Positions 6,740 to 12,423 of a stretch of DNA of 12,423 bases are shown one piece after another. The notes beneath the pieces were generated by a model, which did no database searches, had not been told where the DNA came from, and saw nothing but the letters and a program-made list of their open reading frames with translations. Origin of the DNA: a bacterium UBA1790 (GTDB lineage: Bacteria > Bacteroidota > Bacteroidia > Bacteroidales > Muribaculaceae); assembly GCA_002314465.1 (NCBI GenBank), contig DCGA01000108.1, forward strand, positions 18,551 to 30,973, given 5' to 3'. The first letter of the stretch is position 1; every line of letters begins with the position of its first letter. A program made the translations under genes and the position numbers.

Positions 6740-7162
6740 ATGAATGCGATTGAGATTGAACATATACTTATAAGCCACGGAATCCGCCCCACTGCCAATC
6801 GCATTGTGGTGGTCCAGGCAATGTCTTCCCATGACGGGTCGTTCACCCTTGCCGAACTTGAAGAAAAAATCGGCACAATAGACAAGAGCGGCATTTTCAG
6901 GACGCTCACGTTGTTCAAGGAAAACCATCTGGTTCATGTGCTCGATGGAGCGGGCGAGGGAGTGCGTTACGAGCTGTGCAAGAGCCACAGCGATGAGCAC
7001 GACGATGACACCCATGTTCACTTCCACTGCGAGCGATGTTGCAAGACCTATTGCCTGCCGGCACTGGCAATTCCGCCGGTCGACCTTCCCGATGGCTACG
7101 ATATGCACACGGTCAACTACATGATTAAGGGCATCTGCCCGGCATGCCGCCACAAGCACTAA
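6740..7162 (+). CDS. Fur-family metal-responsive transcriptional repressor
   Basis: This 140-aa protein has the Fur layout: a winged-helix DNA-binding half (GIRPTANRIVVVQAM, then TLAELEEKIGTIDKSGIFRTLTLFKENHLV, residues about 36-65) and a C-terminal dimerisation/metal half. Metal-site residues visible are the HVHFHC cluster (His92, His94, His96, Cys97), Cys100, Cys101 and Cys105, and the C-terminal CPAC pair (Cys133, Cys136) that with CxxC 97-100 would make the structural zinc site. An acidic and His-rich patch (SDEHDDDTH, 84-92) precedes it. Whether it senses Fe, Zn or peroxide cannot be told; zinc (Zur-like) is possible. The ATG at 6740 is chosen because homology starts there; an upstream in-frame ATG at 6641 would read through the palindrome and has no family resemblance. 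It is likely autoregulated through the 26-bp dyad. Confidence 0.88.
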   Translation: MNAIEIEHILISHGIRPTANRIVVVQAMSSHDGSFTLAELEEKIGTIDKSGIFRTLTLFKENHLVHVLDGAGEGVRYELCKSHSDEHDDDTHVHFHCERCCKTYCLPALAIPPVDLPDGYDMHTVNYMIKGICPACRHKH

Positions 7163-7173
7163 AAACAATCGCA

Positions 7174-7204
7174 TTTATCTCCTCTATCCGACTTTTTAAC
7201 TTTG
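7174..7204 (+). promoter_or_regulatory. Probable promoter of the amylase gene
   Basis: TAACTTTG (7197-7204) is an exact -7 match. TTTA (7174-7177), 19 bp upstream, is an imperfect -33 box. It lies 30 bp before the amylase ATG and just after the Fur-family stop, so the amylase need not depend on read-through. Confidence 0.55.
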
Positions 7205-7233
7205 TTTTACTTACAGTTTATAAACCCCAAAAA

Positions 7234-10200
7234 ATGAAAAAACTATTATCAACTTTGCTACTTTGTTTGGTGGCACTGCAATCGATGGCTGCCTTTGTGG
7301 GCGACCGTACCGATTTCCGCGACGAAACCATCTACTTCGTGATGACTACACGTTTCTATGATGGAGACAAGACCAACAACACCTATTGCTGGGACGGCTC
7401 TAAGGATGCCGCCAAGCATGACCCCAACTGGCGTGGCGATTTCAAGGGTCTCATTGAGAAACTTGATTACATCAAGGCGCTCGGTTTCACTGCTGTGTGG
7501 GTAACACCCATCGTACAGAATGGCTCAGGATTTGACTATCACGGCTATCACGCAATGGACTTCAGCAAGGTTGATCACCGCTACGAGAGCGATGACTGCA
7601 GCTTCCAGGACCTCATCGACGCTGCTCATGCACGTGGCATGAAAGTCATCCTCGACATCGTGCTCAATCATACCGGTAACTTCGGCGAGGGCAATCTGTG
7701 TCACCTCTTCGACCGTGACTACACCAAGCCCCAGAGCGACCTCAGCCAGTGTATGATTCCTCTCACCATCTCTAAGGGTGGCAAACTCCAGGATAACTAC
7801 CTCAACCTCCCTGGCGGACAGCAGTACAGCGACCGCCTCACTAAGATGAAGAACACCGACAATGTGAACCACGACAACCACAACCTGTGGCATCACTACG
7901 GTAACTTCAACTGGGACGAACCCAACCGCTGGTGGGCTCAGATTGCAGGTGACTGTGTTGACCTCAACACCGAGAACCCCCAGACCTATAACTACCTCAT
8001 CGACTGCTACGGCTCGTTCATCAAGATGGGCGTTGACGGTTTCCGCATCGATACCGGTGGCCACATCAGCCGCCTCACTTTCAATTCTGTCTTTGTTCCT
8101 GCCTTCCAGGCTCTGGGCGAGCAGTACAAGAGCAAGCGTCTCAACGGCTGCCCCTTCTTCATGTATGCCGAGGTTTGCGCCCGTTTCCAGGGTAGCGTAA
8201 CCTATCGTGACCAGCCTGCTCTCTCTCCCTATTTCTATACATGGCAGAGCCCCGCTACTCTGCGTTCTCAGTGGAACAGCGACGGCACTTACTGGGACAA
8301 ACTGGCTATCTATGAGAGCACCGACCCTGCAACACTCGACAACCAGAAGCTGTGTCTCCAGGAGGCTTCTTCTTGCGGTACAAGTGGTTCGCAGCCCCGT
8401 AGCAACAATGCATGGCTCAGCGGTAACGACTATCACACTCCCGACTACAGCCAGGCGAGCGGCCTCAATATCATCGACTTCCCCGTGCACTACGGCTTCA
8501 ATAGCGTGGGTAGCATCTGGGGGCTCTTCAAGAGCGATGACTACTACAACGACGCTACCTATAATGTAGTGTATGTTGACTCTCACGACTATTGCCCCGG
8601 TCCCAACGATGGTATTCGCTTCAATGGCGGTACCGACCAGTGGGCCGAGAACATGTCGCTTATGTTCACATTCCGTGGAATTCCTTGCGTGTACTATGGT
8701 AGCGAGATTGAGTTCCGCAAGGGCGTGACAATCGACAAGGGTCCCGAAATGGCACTTAGCGAGACTGGACGTGCTTACTATGGTGGTTACCTCACCGGCG
8801 ACCTTCAGGTAAGCGACTTCGGTAAGGTAGAGAGCGCAAACGGTAATGTTAAGGCTACTCTCTCTTATCCTCTCGCGCGCCACCTGCAGCGTCTCAATCA
8901 GATTCGTGCTGCCGTTCCCGCTCTGCGCAAGGGACAATACAGCACCACTGGTTGCTCGGCAAGCAATGGCTACGCATTCAAGCGTCGTTACAAGGATGCC
9001 AGCGTCGACAGTTATGTGCTTTGTACACTCAATAGCGGTGCTACTTTCACAGGCGTTCTCAATGGCACTTACACCGACTGTGTGACTGGCGACCAGATTA
9101 CCGTGACCAATGGCACTCTCACTACTCCCTCGTTCAGTGGCAAGGGCAATATGCGCATCTACGTTCTCAATGGCCCCGGCAAGATTGGCGAGGACGAGCC
9201 TTACCTTTACGGTGGCACCAAGCCCTCGTCAAGCGTTCTTTCATGGGACGGCAACGAGGAGGCTGGCGACCCCGACACCCAGTACATCACTGGTGGTGGC
9301 GGTGGCACTGTCGATCCCATTGACCTCGACCCCTATACTCCCATCGTTACCGAGGATGAGTTTAGCGTGTTCTACGAGGCTCCCCTTAGCGTAAGCCGCA
9401 TCACTACTTGGGTATGGTCGAGCGGTGCCAACTACACCGGTGGCAACTGGCCCGGACAGCAGATGCAGCTCATGGGCTGCAATGCCGACAGCACTCGCAA
9501 GATTTTCAAGTGGGTATATGAAGGCGAACTCACTACCGTTCCTGCCAACATCATCTTCGTTGTCGACGGCAACCAGACAAGCGACCTCACTTACCACAAC
9601 CATGGTTACTACATCGGTGGCACTTACGACCACGAGGTTACCAACTATGAGTCACCTGCTCCCACTGTCACAATCGACAAGGAAAGCGGACGCTATGAGG
9701 GACAGGTCGAGGTGACCATCACAGCAAGCGATGCCAATGCTACCATCGTTTACACTACCGACGGTACTAAGCCCACGGCCAATAGCAAGACCGGTACAGG
9801 TATGATTAAACTTACATTCAACGATAACACAGTGCTCACTGCCGGCGTGCTCTACGAGGGCAATGTGCGCAACGTGATTTCGCGCGAATACATCTTCCAC
9901 GGTTTCGAGCCCACAACTGCAACCATCTACCTCAAGGATCCGTTTGCTGCTCCCAACAACTGGACAAACCTCTATTTCTATGCTTGGGATGCCAAGGGTG
10001 GCCTGTTGGGTAGCTGGCCCGGTACAAAGATGGGTGCAACAGCAACCACTACCGTCAATGGCGACAAGTTCTACTATCACACATTTGATGTGACTGCCGA
10101 GAACTATACGTTCAACATCATCTTCAATCAGGGCGACGGCAGCCATCAGACCGTAGACATTACAGGTCTCAACAAGGATACTTTCTTTGAGATTTCATCT

Positions 10201-10428
10201 ACCACCAACAAGTACACCGTTAACGACATTACAGCGCTCTATAGCCTCAAGGCGGGCGATGTAAATGGCGACGGCGATGTCGATGTGAGCGATGTTAATG
10301 TACTCATCAACATCATTCTTGGTACTGCCGACGCTGCCGATTACAATGGACGCGCCGATGTAACAGGTGACGGTATTGTTGATGTTAGTGACATCAATGC
10401 AGTGCTCAATATCATCATGGACATTTGA
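7234..10428 (+). CDS. Secreted multidomain alpha-amylase (GH13) with two starch-binding-like modules and dockerin-like C-terminus
   Basis: This exported 1064-aa endo-acting starch hydrolase has a signal peptide (MKKLLSTLLLCLVALQSMAA). Residues about 25-650 are a GH13 barrel plus C-domain. Its conserved regions are DIVLNH (141-146), GFRIDTGGH with nucleophile Asp273, FMYAEV with acid/base Glu313, and VDSHD with Asp452 (Ser replaces the usual Asn). A Gly-rich linker (687-692) follows. Residues about 706-796 look like a CBM26-type starch-binding module (TTWVWSSGANYTGGNWPGQQM). About 808-888 resemble a chitobiase C-terminal domain (VEVTITASDANATIVYTTDGTKP). About 893-998 are a second CBM26-like module (YFYAWDAKGGLLGSWPGTKM). 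Residues 1008-1064 hold two dockerin-like calcium loops (DVNGDGDVDVSD, DVTGDGIVDVSD). The start at 7234 is set by the signal peptide; the open frame reaches back to 7144 into the Fur-family gene. Codons are strongly biased (CTC, AAC, GAC), suggesting high expression. No SusC/SusD genes adjoin it. Module boundaries are approximate. Confidence 0.93.
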   Translation: MKKLLSTLLLCLVALQSMAAFVGDRTDFRDETIYFVMTTRFYDGDKTNNTYCWDGSKDAAKHDPNWRGDFKGLIEKLDYIKALGFTAVWVTPIVQNGSGFDYHGYHAMDFSKVDHRYESDDCSFQDLIDAAHARGMKVILDIVLNHTGNFGEGNLCHLFDRDYTKPQSDLSQCMIPLTISKGGKLQDNYLNLPGGQQYSDRLTKMKNTDNVNHDNHNLWHHYGNFNWDEPNRWWAQIAGDCVDLNTENPQTYNYLIDCYGSFIKMGVDGFRIDTGGHISRLTFNSVFVPAFQALGEQYKSKRLNGCPFFMYAEVCARFQGSVTYRDQPALSPYFYTWQSPATLRSQWNSDGTYWDKLAIYESTDPATLDNQKLCLQEASSCGTSGSQPRSNNAWLSGNDYHTPDYSQASGLNIIDFPVHYGFNSVGSIWGLFKSDDYYNDATYNVVYVDSHDYCPGPNDGIRFNGGTDQWAENMSLMFTFRGIPCVYYGSEIEFRKGVTIDKGPEMALSETGRAYYGGYLTGDLQVSDFGKVESANGNVKATLSYPLARHLQRLNQIRAAVPALRKGQYSTTGCSASNGYAFKRRYKDASVDSYVLCTLNSGATFTGVLNGTYTDCVTGDQITVTNGTLTTPSFSGKGNMRIYVLNGPGKIGEDEPYLYGGTKPSSSVLSWDGNEEAGDPDTQYITGGGGGTVDPIDLDPYTPIVTEDEFSVFYEAPLSVSRITTWVWSSGANYTGGNWPGQQMQLMGCNADSTRKIFKWVYEGELTTVPANIIFVVDGNQTSDLTYHNHGYYIGGTYDHEVTNYESPAPTVTIDKESGRYEGQVEVTITASDANATIVYTTDGTKPTANSKTGTGMIKLTFNDNTVLTAGVLYEGNVRNVISREYIFHGFEPTTATIYLKDPFAAPNNWTNLYFYAWDAKGGLLGSWPGTKMGATATTTVNGDKFYYHTFDVTAENYTFNIIFNQGDGSHQTVDITGLNKDTFFEISSTTNKYTVNDITALYSLKAGDVNGDGDVDVSDVNVLINIILGTADAADYNGRADVTGDGIVDVSDINAVLNIIMDI

Positions 10429-10452
10429 TATAAGAAATAACATAAGTTAAAT

Positions 10453-10492
10453 CGGCGGCTGTGAGACAAATTACTCACAGCCGCCGTTAGTT
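10453..10492. terminator. Terminator hairpin between convergent amylase and araC-type genes
   Basis: A perfect 13-bp stem CGGCGGCTGTGAG (10453-10465) / CTCACAGCCGCCG (10474-10486) has an 8-base loop and is followed by TTAGTTTATGTTTG. T-tracts are broken on both sides, but the strength and the position between two convergent stop codons (10428 and 10502) make a bidirectional terminator likely. Confidence 0.75.
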
Positions 10493-10501
10493 TATGTTTG
10501 T

Positions 10502-11368
10502 CTACTTCGGTTTTTTCTTTGATGCTGCCCTAATGCGTGAGGGTGACTTCCCTAAGTATTGTCGCACGTATTTGCCGAAGAATGAAGCGTTGGGGAACCC
10601 CAGGTAGTTGGATATCTCCTTTATGCTCCAGTCGCTGTTCTCAAGCATGTATTTAATATCAGTTAATATGAATTCGTTAATCCACACTCGCGCTGTTTTG
10701 CCTGTCTGTTGTTTGCACACTACACTCAGGTGTTTGGGCGAGATGTATAGTTTGTGGGCATAGTATTGAACTTGTCGTTCCTTTACCTCCGACGATACAA
10801 GCAGTTCCATGAATTGCTTGAAGAGGCGTTCTCCTTGCACACTGCTTGATTCTTCGTTTTCCTGGATATTGTTAACTGTAAAAATGAAGGTAAACAGTTC
10901 ATACAGCATTGCACCTACAATTCGGTATACAATTTCCTTCTGGTAGGTCTTGTCTTCATTTTGCAGTGTTGAGCACAAGATGCTGTGGTAGTGCCCGAAT
11001 AGTTCTCTTTGCTCCGCTTCCATGTGAAGGATGGGGTGGTCGCTCAAGCGGAATAGGCACTTCAGCATGTGTGTGTTGACTTTTACCAATGCCTTACTGC
11101 TTATTTCTCTTATAGCGATAATCATTCCATCGAGGTCTTCACTCAGTTTCACGTTGGAGATGTTGACCCGTGTCGACATTATCAGTACATCACTACTCTT
11201 AAGCGAAATGTGGTCTTCGTTTATTTCTGCATTAAGTGTACCTCTGTTTATTATTAATACGCACACCATTCCCTTTATGCGTTGGACTGCCGATGGCAAC
11301 TTGTGAAAGTTGTCTAAGATAATAAGGTCGGTGTCATCATATATTCTTTGCCAGTTCTCTTTTCCCAT
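10502..11368 (-). CDS. AraC-family transcriptional regulator
   Basis: This 288-aa cytoplasmic protein has a C-terminal AraC/XylS double helix-turn-helix. Residues about 186-285 contain VQYYAHKLYISPKHLSVVCKQQTGKTARVWINEFIL (first helix-turn-helix), WSIKEISNYLGFPNASFFGKYVRQYLGKSPSRIR (second), and the typical late Gly-x-Ser-Pro element at 273-276. The N-terminal region (about 20-90) has strand-rich features (VCVLIINRGTLNAEI) that suit a cupin-like ligand-binding or dimerisation domain of this family; no ligand can be named. The 3' end faces the amylase gene and the 5' end faces the DUF3943 gene 181 bp away, so either could be a target, but that is inference. It is more AT-rich than the amylase. 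Confidence 0.9.
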   Translation of the reverse strand: MGKENWQRIYDDTDLIILDNFHKLPSAVQRIKGMVCVLIINRGTLNAEINEDHISLKSSDVLIMSTRVNISNVKLSEDLDGMIIAIREISSKALVKVNTHMLKCLFRLSDHPILHMEAEQRELFGHYHSILCSTLQNEDKTYQKEIVYRIVGAMLYELFTFIFTVNNIQENEESSSVQGERLFKQFMELLVSSEVKERQVQYYAHKLYISPKHLSVVCKQQTGKTARVWINEFILTDIKYMLENSDWSIKEISNYLGFPNASFFGKYVRQYLGKSPSRIRAASKKKPK

Positions 11369-11388
11369 ACTCTTTGTTTTTTTTGTTG

Positions 11389-11396
11389 CAAAATTA
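11389..11396 (-). promoter_or_regulatory. -7 element of the AraC-family gene
   Basis: On the minus strand this reads TAATTTTG, matching TAnnTTTG, 21-28 bp before the ATG at 11368. No TTTG box is seen 19-21 bp upstream; an AraC-family gene may use an activator instead. Confidence 0.45.
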
Positions 11397-11516
11397 GTGT
11401 GTTTTTCGCTTGAAGTATAGTCCGTTTTTTCCTGATATGTGTTCGGTATCTCTCTTGTTAATAATTAGTGATATTTAATAGGAAAAATAGAACACAAGCG
11501 TACCGGTAATTAGCCA

Positions 11517-11524
11517 TAGATTTG
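11517..11524 (+). promoter_or_regulatory. -7 element of the DUF3943 gene
   Basis: TAGATTTG matches TAnnTTTG and lies 25 bp before the ATG at 11550. No -33 box is visible. The rest of the 181-bp AraC/DUF3943 divergent region is AT-rich, with no clear dyad found by eye. Confidence 0.45.
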
Positions 11525-11549
11525 CCACACTTTTTTTAAAATTGTAGAA

Positions 11550-12329
11550 ATGAGACAAAAGATTTTATTAGCAATTGTGATAGTTGCAATAGGGACACAC
11601 GCACAGAATTCTATCATCGGCGATAGTATTAAATCCTTGCCTTGCGACTCTATAGAGTTGCACATCGACTCAGTCCATGTTAAGCCGGGCACCATCTATG
11701 ACACCCCTTATTCTCGCACCTTTTCAATGCCCGACAAGAAAGGATTGGCCTATAACACCACCGCGCTCTATGGGGCGGGTTTTGTTACATTGGGTGTCCT
11801 TGAATTGCTCCCCGAGGACGCTACGGCTTGGAACAAGACCGAACTGCGCAAGACACCGGTGTTCAAGCGCTGGTGGAAGCATGTAAGCCATGCCCCAGTA
11901 TGGGATGGTGATAATGCTGTCTTTAACTATGTGCTGCATCCTTACGGTGGGGCGGCCTATTTCATGTCGGCGCGTTCACGTGGATTCAACATGTGGCAGT
12001 CGGCCCTGTATAGTGCTGCGGTTTCCACTTTATTCTGGGAATATGGTATTGAGGCTTTCATGGAATATCCGTCGATACAAGACCTTATTATTACTCCGGT
12101 TTTCGGCAGTATGATAGGCGAATCGTTTTACAAGGCTAAGCGTTACATTGTTGCCCACGACTACTACCTGTTAGGGAGCCGATTCCTCGGTGGACTTGTC
12201 GCTTGGCTCATCGACCCTGTAAACGAGTTTGTAGGACTCTTTGCGGGTAACCCGTGCAGGAATCATCATCGCGCCGATGTAAACTTTGTATACACGCCGC
12301 GACATCTTGCCATGCAGGTAGTATTTTGA
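11550..12329 (+). CDS. DUF3943 family exported protein
   Basis: This 259-aa protein has an N-terminal signal peptide (MRQKILLAIVIVAIGTHA, cut before QN). The conserved core from about residue 105 to 222 matches the DUF3943 pattern: VWDGDNAVFNYVLHPYGGAAYFMSARSRG, then STLFWEYGIEAFMEYPSIQDLIITPVFGSMIGESFY, and LLDP-like LIDPVNEF at 220-227. Hydrophobic stretches around 71-86, 149-165 and 178-190 could be membrane segments or strands. Function of the family is unknown; members are widespread in Bacteroidetes and Proteobacteria and are expected in the cell envelope. The gene is monocistronic, divergent from the AraC-type regulator, and followed by a hairpin. Length and ends appear complete. Confidence 0.85.
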   Translation: MRQKILLAIVIVAIGTHAQNSIIGDSIKSLPCDSIELHIDSVHVKPGTIYDTPYSRTFSMPDKKGLAYNTTALYGAGFVTLGVLELLPEDATAWNKTELRKTPVFKRWWKHVSHAPVWDGDNAVFNYVLHPYGGAAYFMSARSRGFNMWQSALYSAAVSTLFWEYGIEAFMEYPSIQDLIITPVFGSMIGESFYKAKRYIVAHDYYLLGSRFLGGLVAWLIDPVNEFVGLFAGNPCRNHHRADVNFVYTPRHLAMQVVF

Positions 12330-12347
12330 TATGATAGGTATAATTAA

Positions 12348-12381
12348 CAGAGCGGGACCGCTATGATGCGGCCCCGCTCTG
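12348..12381. terminator. Hairpin terminator downstream of DUF3943 gene
   Basis: The arms CAGAGCGGGACCGC (12348-12361) and GCGGCCCCGCTCTG (12368-12381) pair over 14 positions with one A-C mismatch and a 6-base loop. On the plus strand no T-run follows; on the minus strand it is followed by TTAATT, so it may serve mainly the convergent gene at the window edge. Confidence 0.6.
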
Positions 12382-12405
12382 TGTGTCTGTATGTGTTACC
12401 AGGTT

Positions 12406-12423
12406 TTACTTGGTGTAGAAGTC
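12406..12423 (-). CDS. Last codons of a probable minus-strand gene (truncated by the window end)
   Basis: On the minus strand the edge reads GAC TTC TAC ACC AAG TAA, that is D-F-Y-T-K-stop. The idea of a convergent gene ending here rests on the hairpin placed between this stop and the DUF3943 stop. Only five codons are visible, so product and reality are uncertain. Confidence 0.3.
   Translation of the reverse strand, partial: DFYTK

Noticed and set aside
7144..7233. Upstream start for the amylase at 7144 inside the Fur-family gene
   Set aside because: The added 30 residues would bury the signal peptide, and a -7 promoter element lies at 7197-7204, downstream of that start.
7525..8937. A 470-codon open frame on the minus strand opposite the amylase gene
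   Set aside because: It lies antisense to a well-supported GH13 domain, shows repetitive Val/Ala/Glu-rich composition typical of the mirrored frame of a codon-biased gene, and has no recognisable domain.
10240..10428. Type IX secretion sorting domain at the amylase C-terminus
   Set aside because: The terminal region is made of two Asp-rich calcium loops with following helices (dockerin-like), not the beta-strand sorting domain pattern.

Overview
The window looks like chromosomal DNA of a gut-type Bacteroidales bacterium (Bacteroides/Prevotella/Muribaculaceae relatives). The evidence is near-absence of Shine-Dalgarno sequences, repeated matches to the Bacteroidetes promoter (-33 TTTG, 19-20 bp spacer, -7 TAnnTTTG), and gene families typical of that order: a DUF3943 protein, a secreted GH13 amylase with a dockerin-like tail, and a ptb-buk pair. 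Genus cannot be fixed by eye.

Left part (1-3566). The 3' end of an MBL-fold hydrolase gene (+) meets, stop codon to stop codon, a minus-strand cluster. In transcription order this cluster is a YihX-like HAD phosphatase, a secreted esterase and a REP-associated (RAYT/Y1 HUH) transposase, with gaps of only 5-6 bp. The transposase carries a C-terminal DprA-like extension, and an inverted pair of short palindromes lies inside its own coding sequence. Divergent from the HAD gene is a small, highly charged 61-aa reading frame with a good promoter. It ends in a hairpin terminator that contains its stop codon.

Middle (3567-5915). A heptamer TAAACCT tandem repeat touches the stop codon of a butyrate kinase gene. 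Upstream of this lies phosphate butyryltransferase; together they form a ptb-buk operon on the minus strand that would convert an acyl-CoA to the free acid with ATP formation. A 233-bp divergent region upstream of ptb holds two strong promoter matches and a perfect 14-bp palindrome, a possible shared operator.

Right part (5916-12423). It begins with an exported 215-aa protein of unknown function and its terminator. A Fur-family regulator follows, preceded by a 26-bp near-continuous palindrome that may be its own operator. A large exported multidomain alpha-amylase comes next (GH13, starch-binding-like module, chitobiase C-terminal-like domain, second starch-binding-like module, dockerin-like repeats). 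It converges on an AraC-family regulator. A DUF3943 protein diverges from that regulator. A final hairpin and the last codons of a probable minus-strand gene close the window.

No defence system, CRISPR array, prophage, RNA gene or SusC/SusD pair was recognised. The least ordinary items are the RAYT gene with internal palindromes and a fused domain, the dockerin-tailed amylase, the two palindromic operator candidates and the heptamer repeat.
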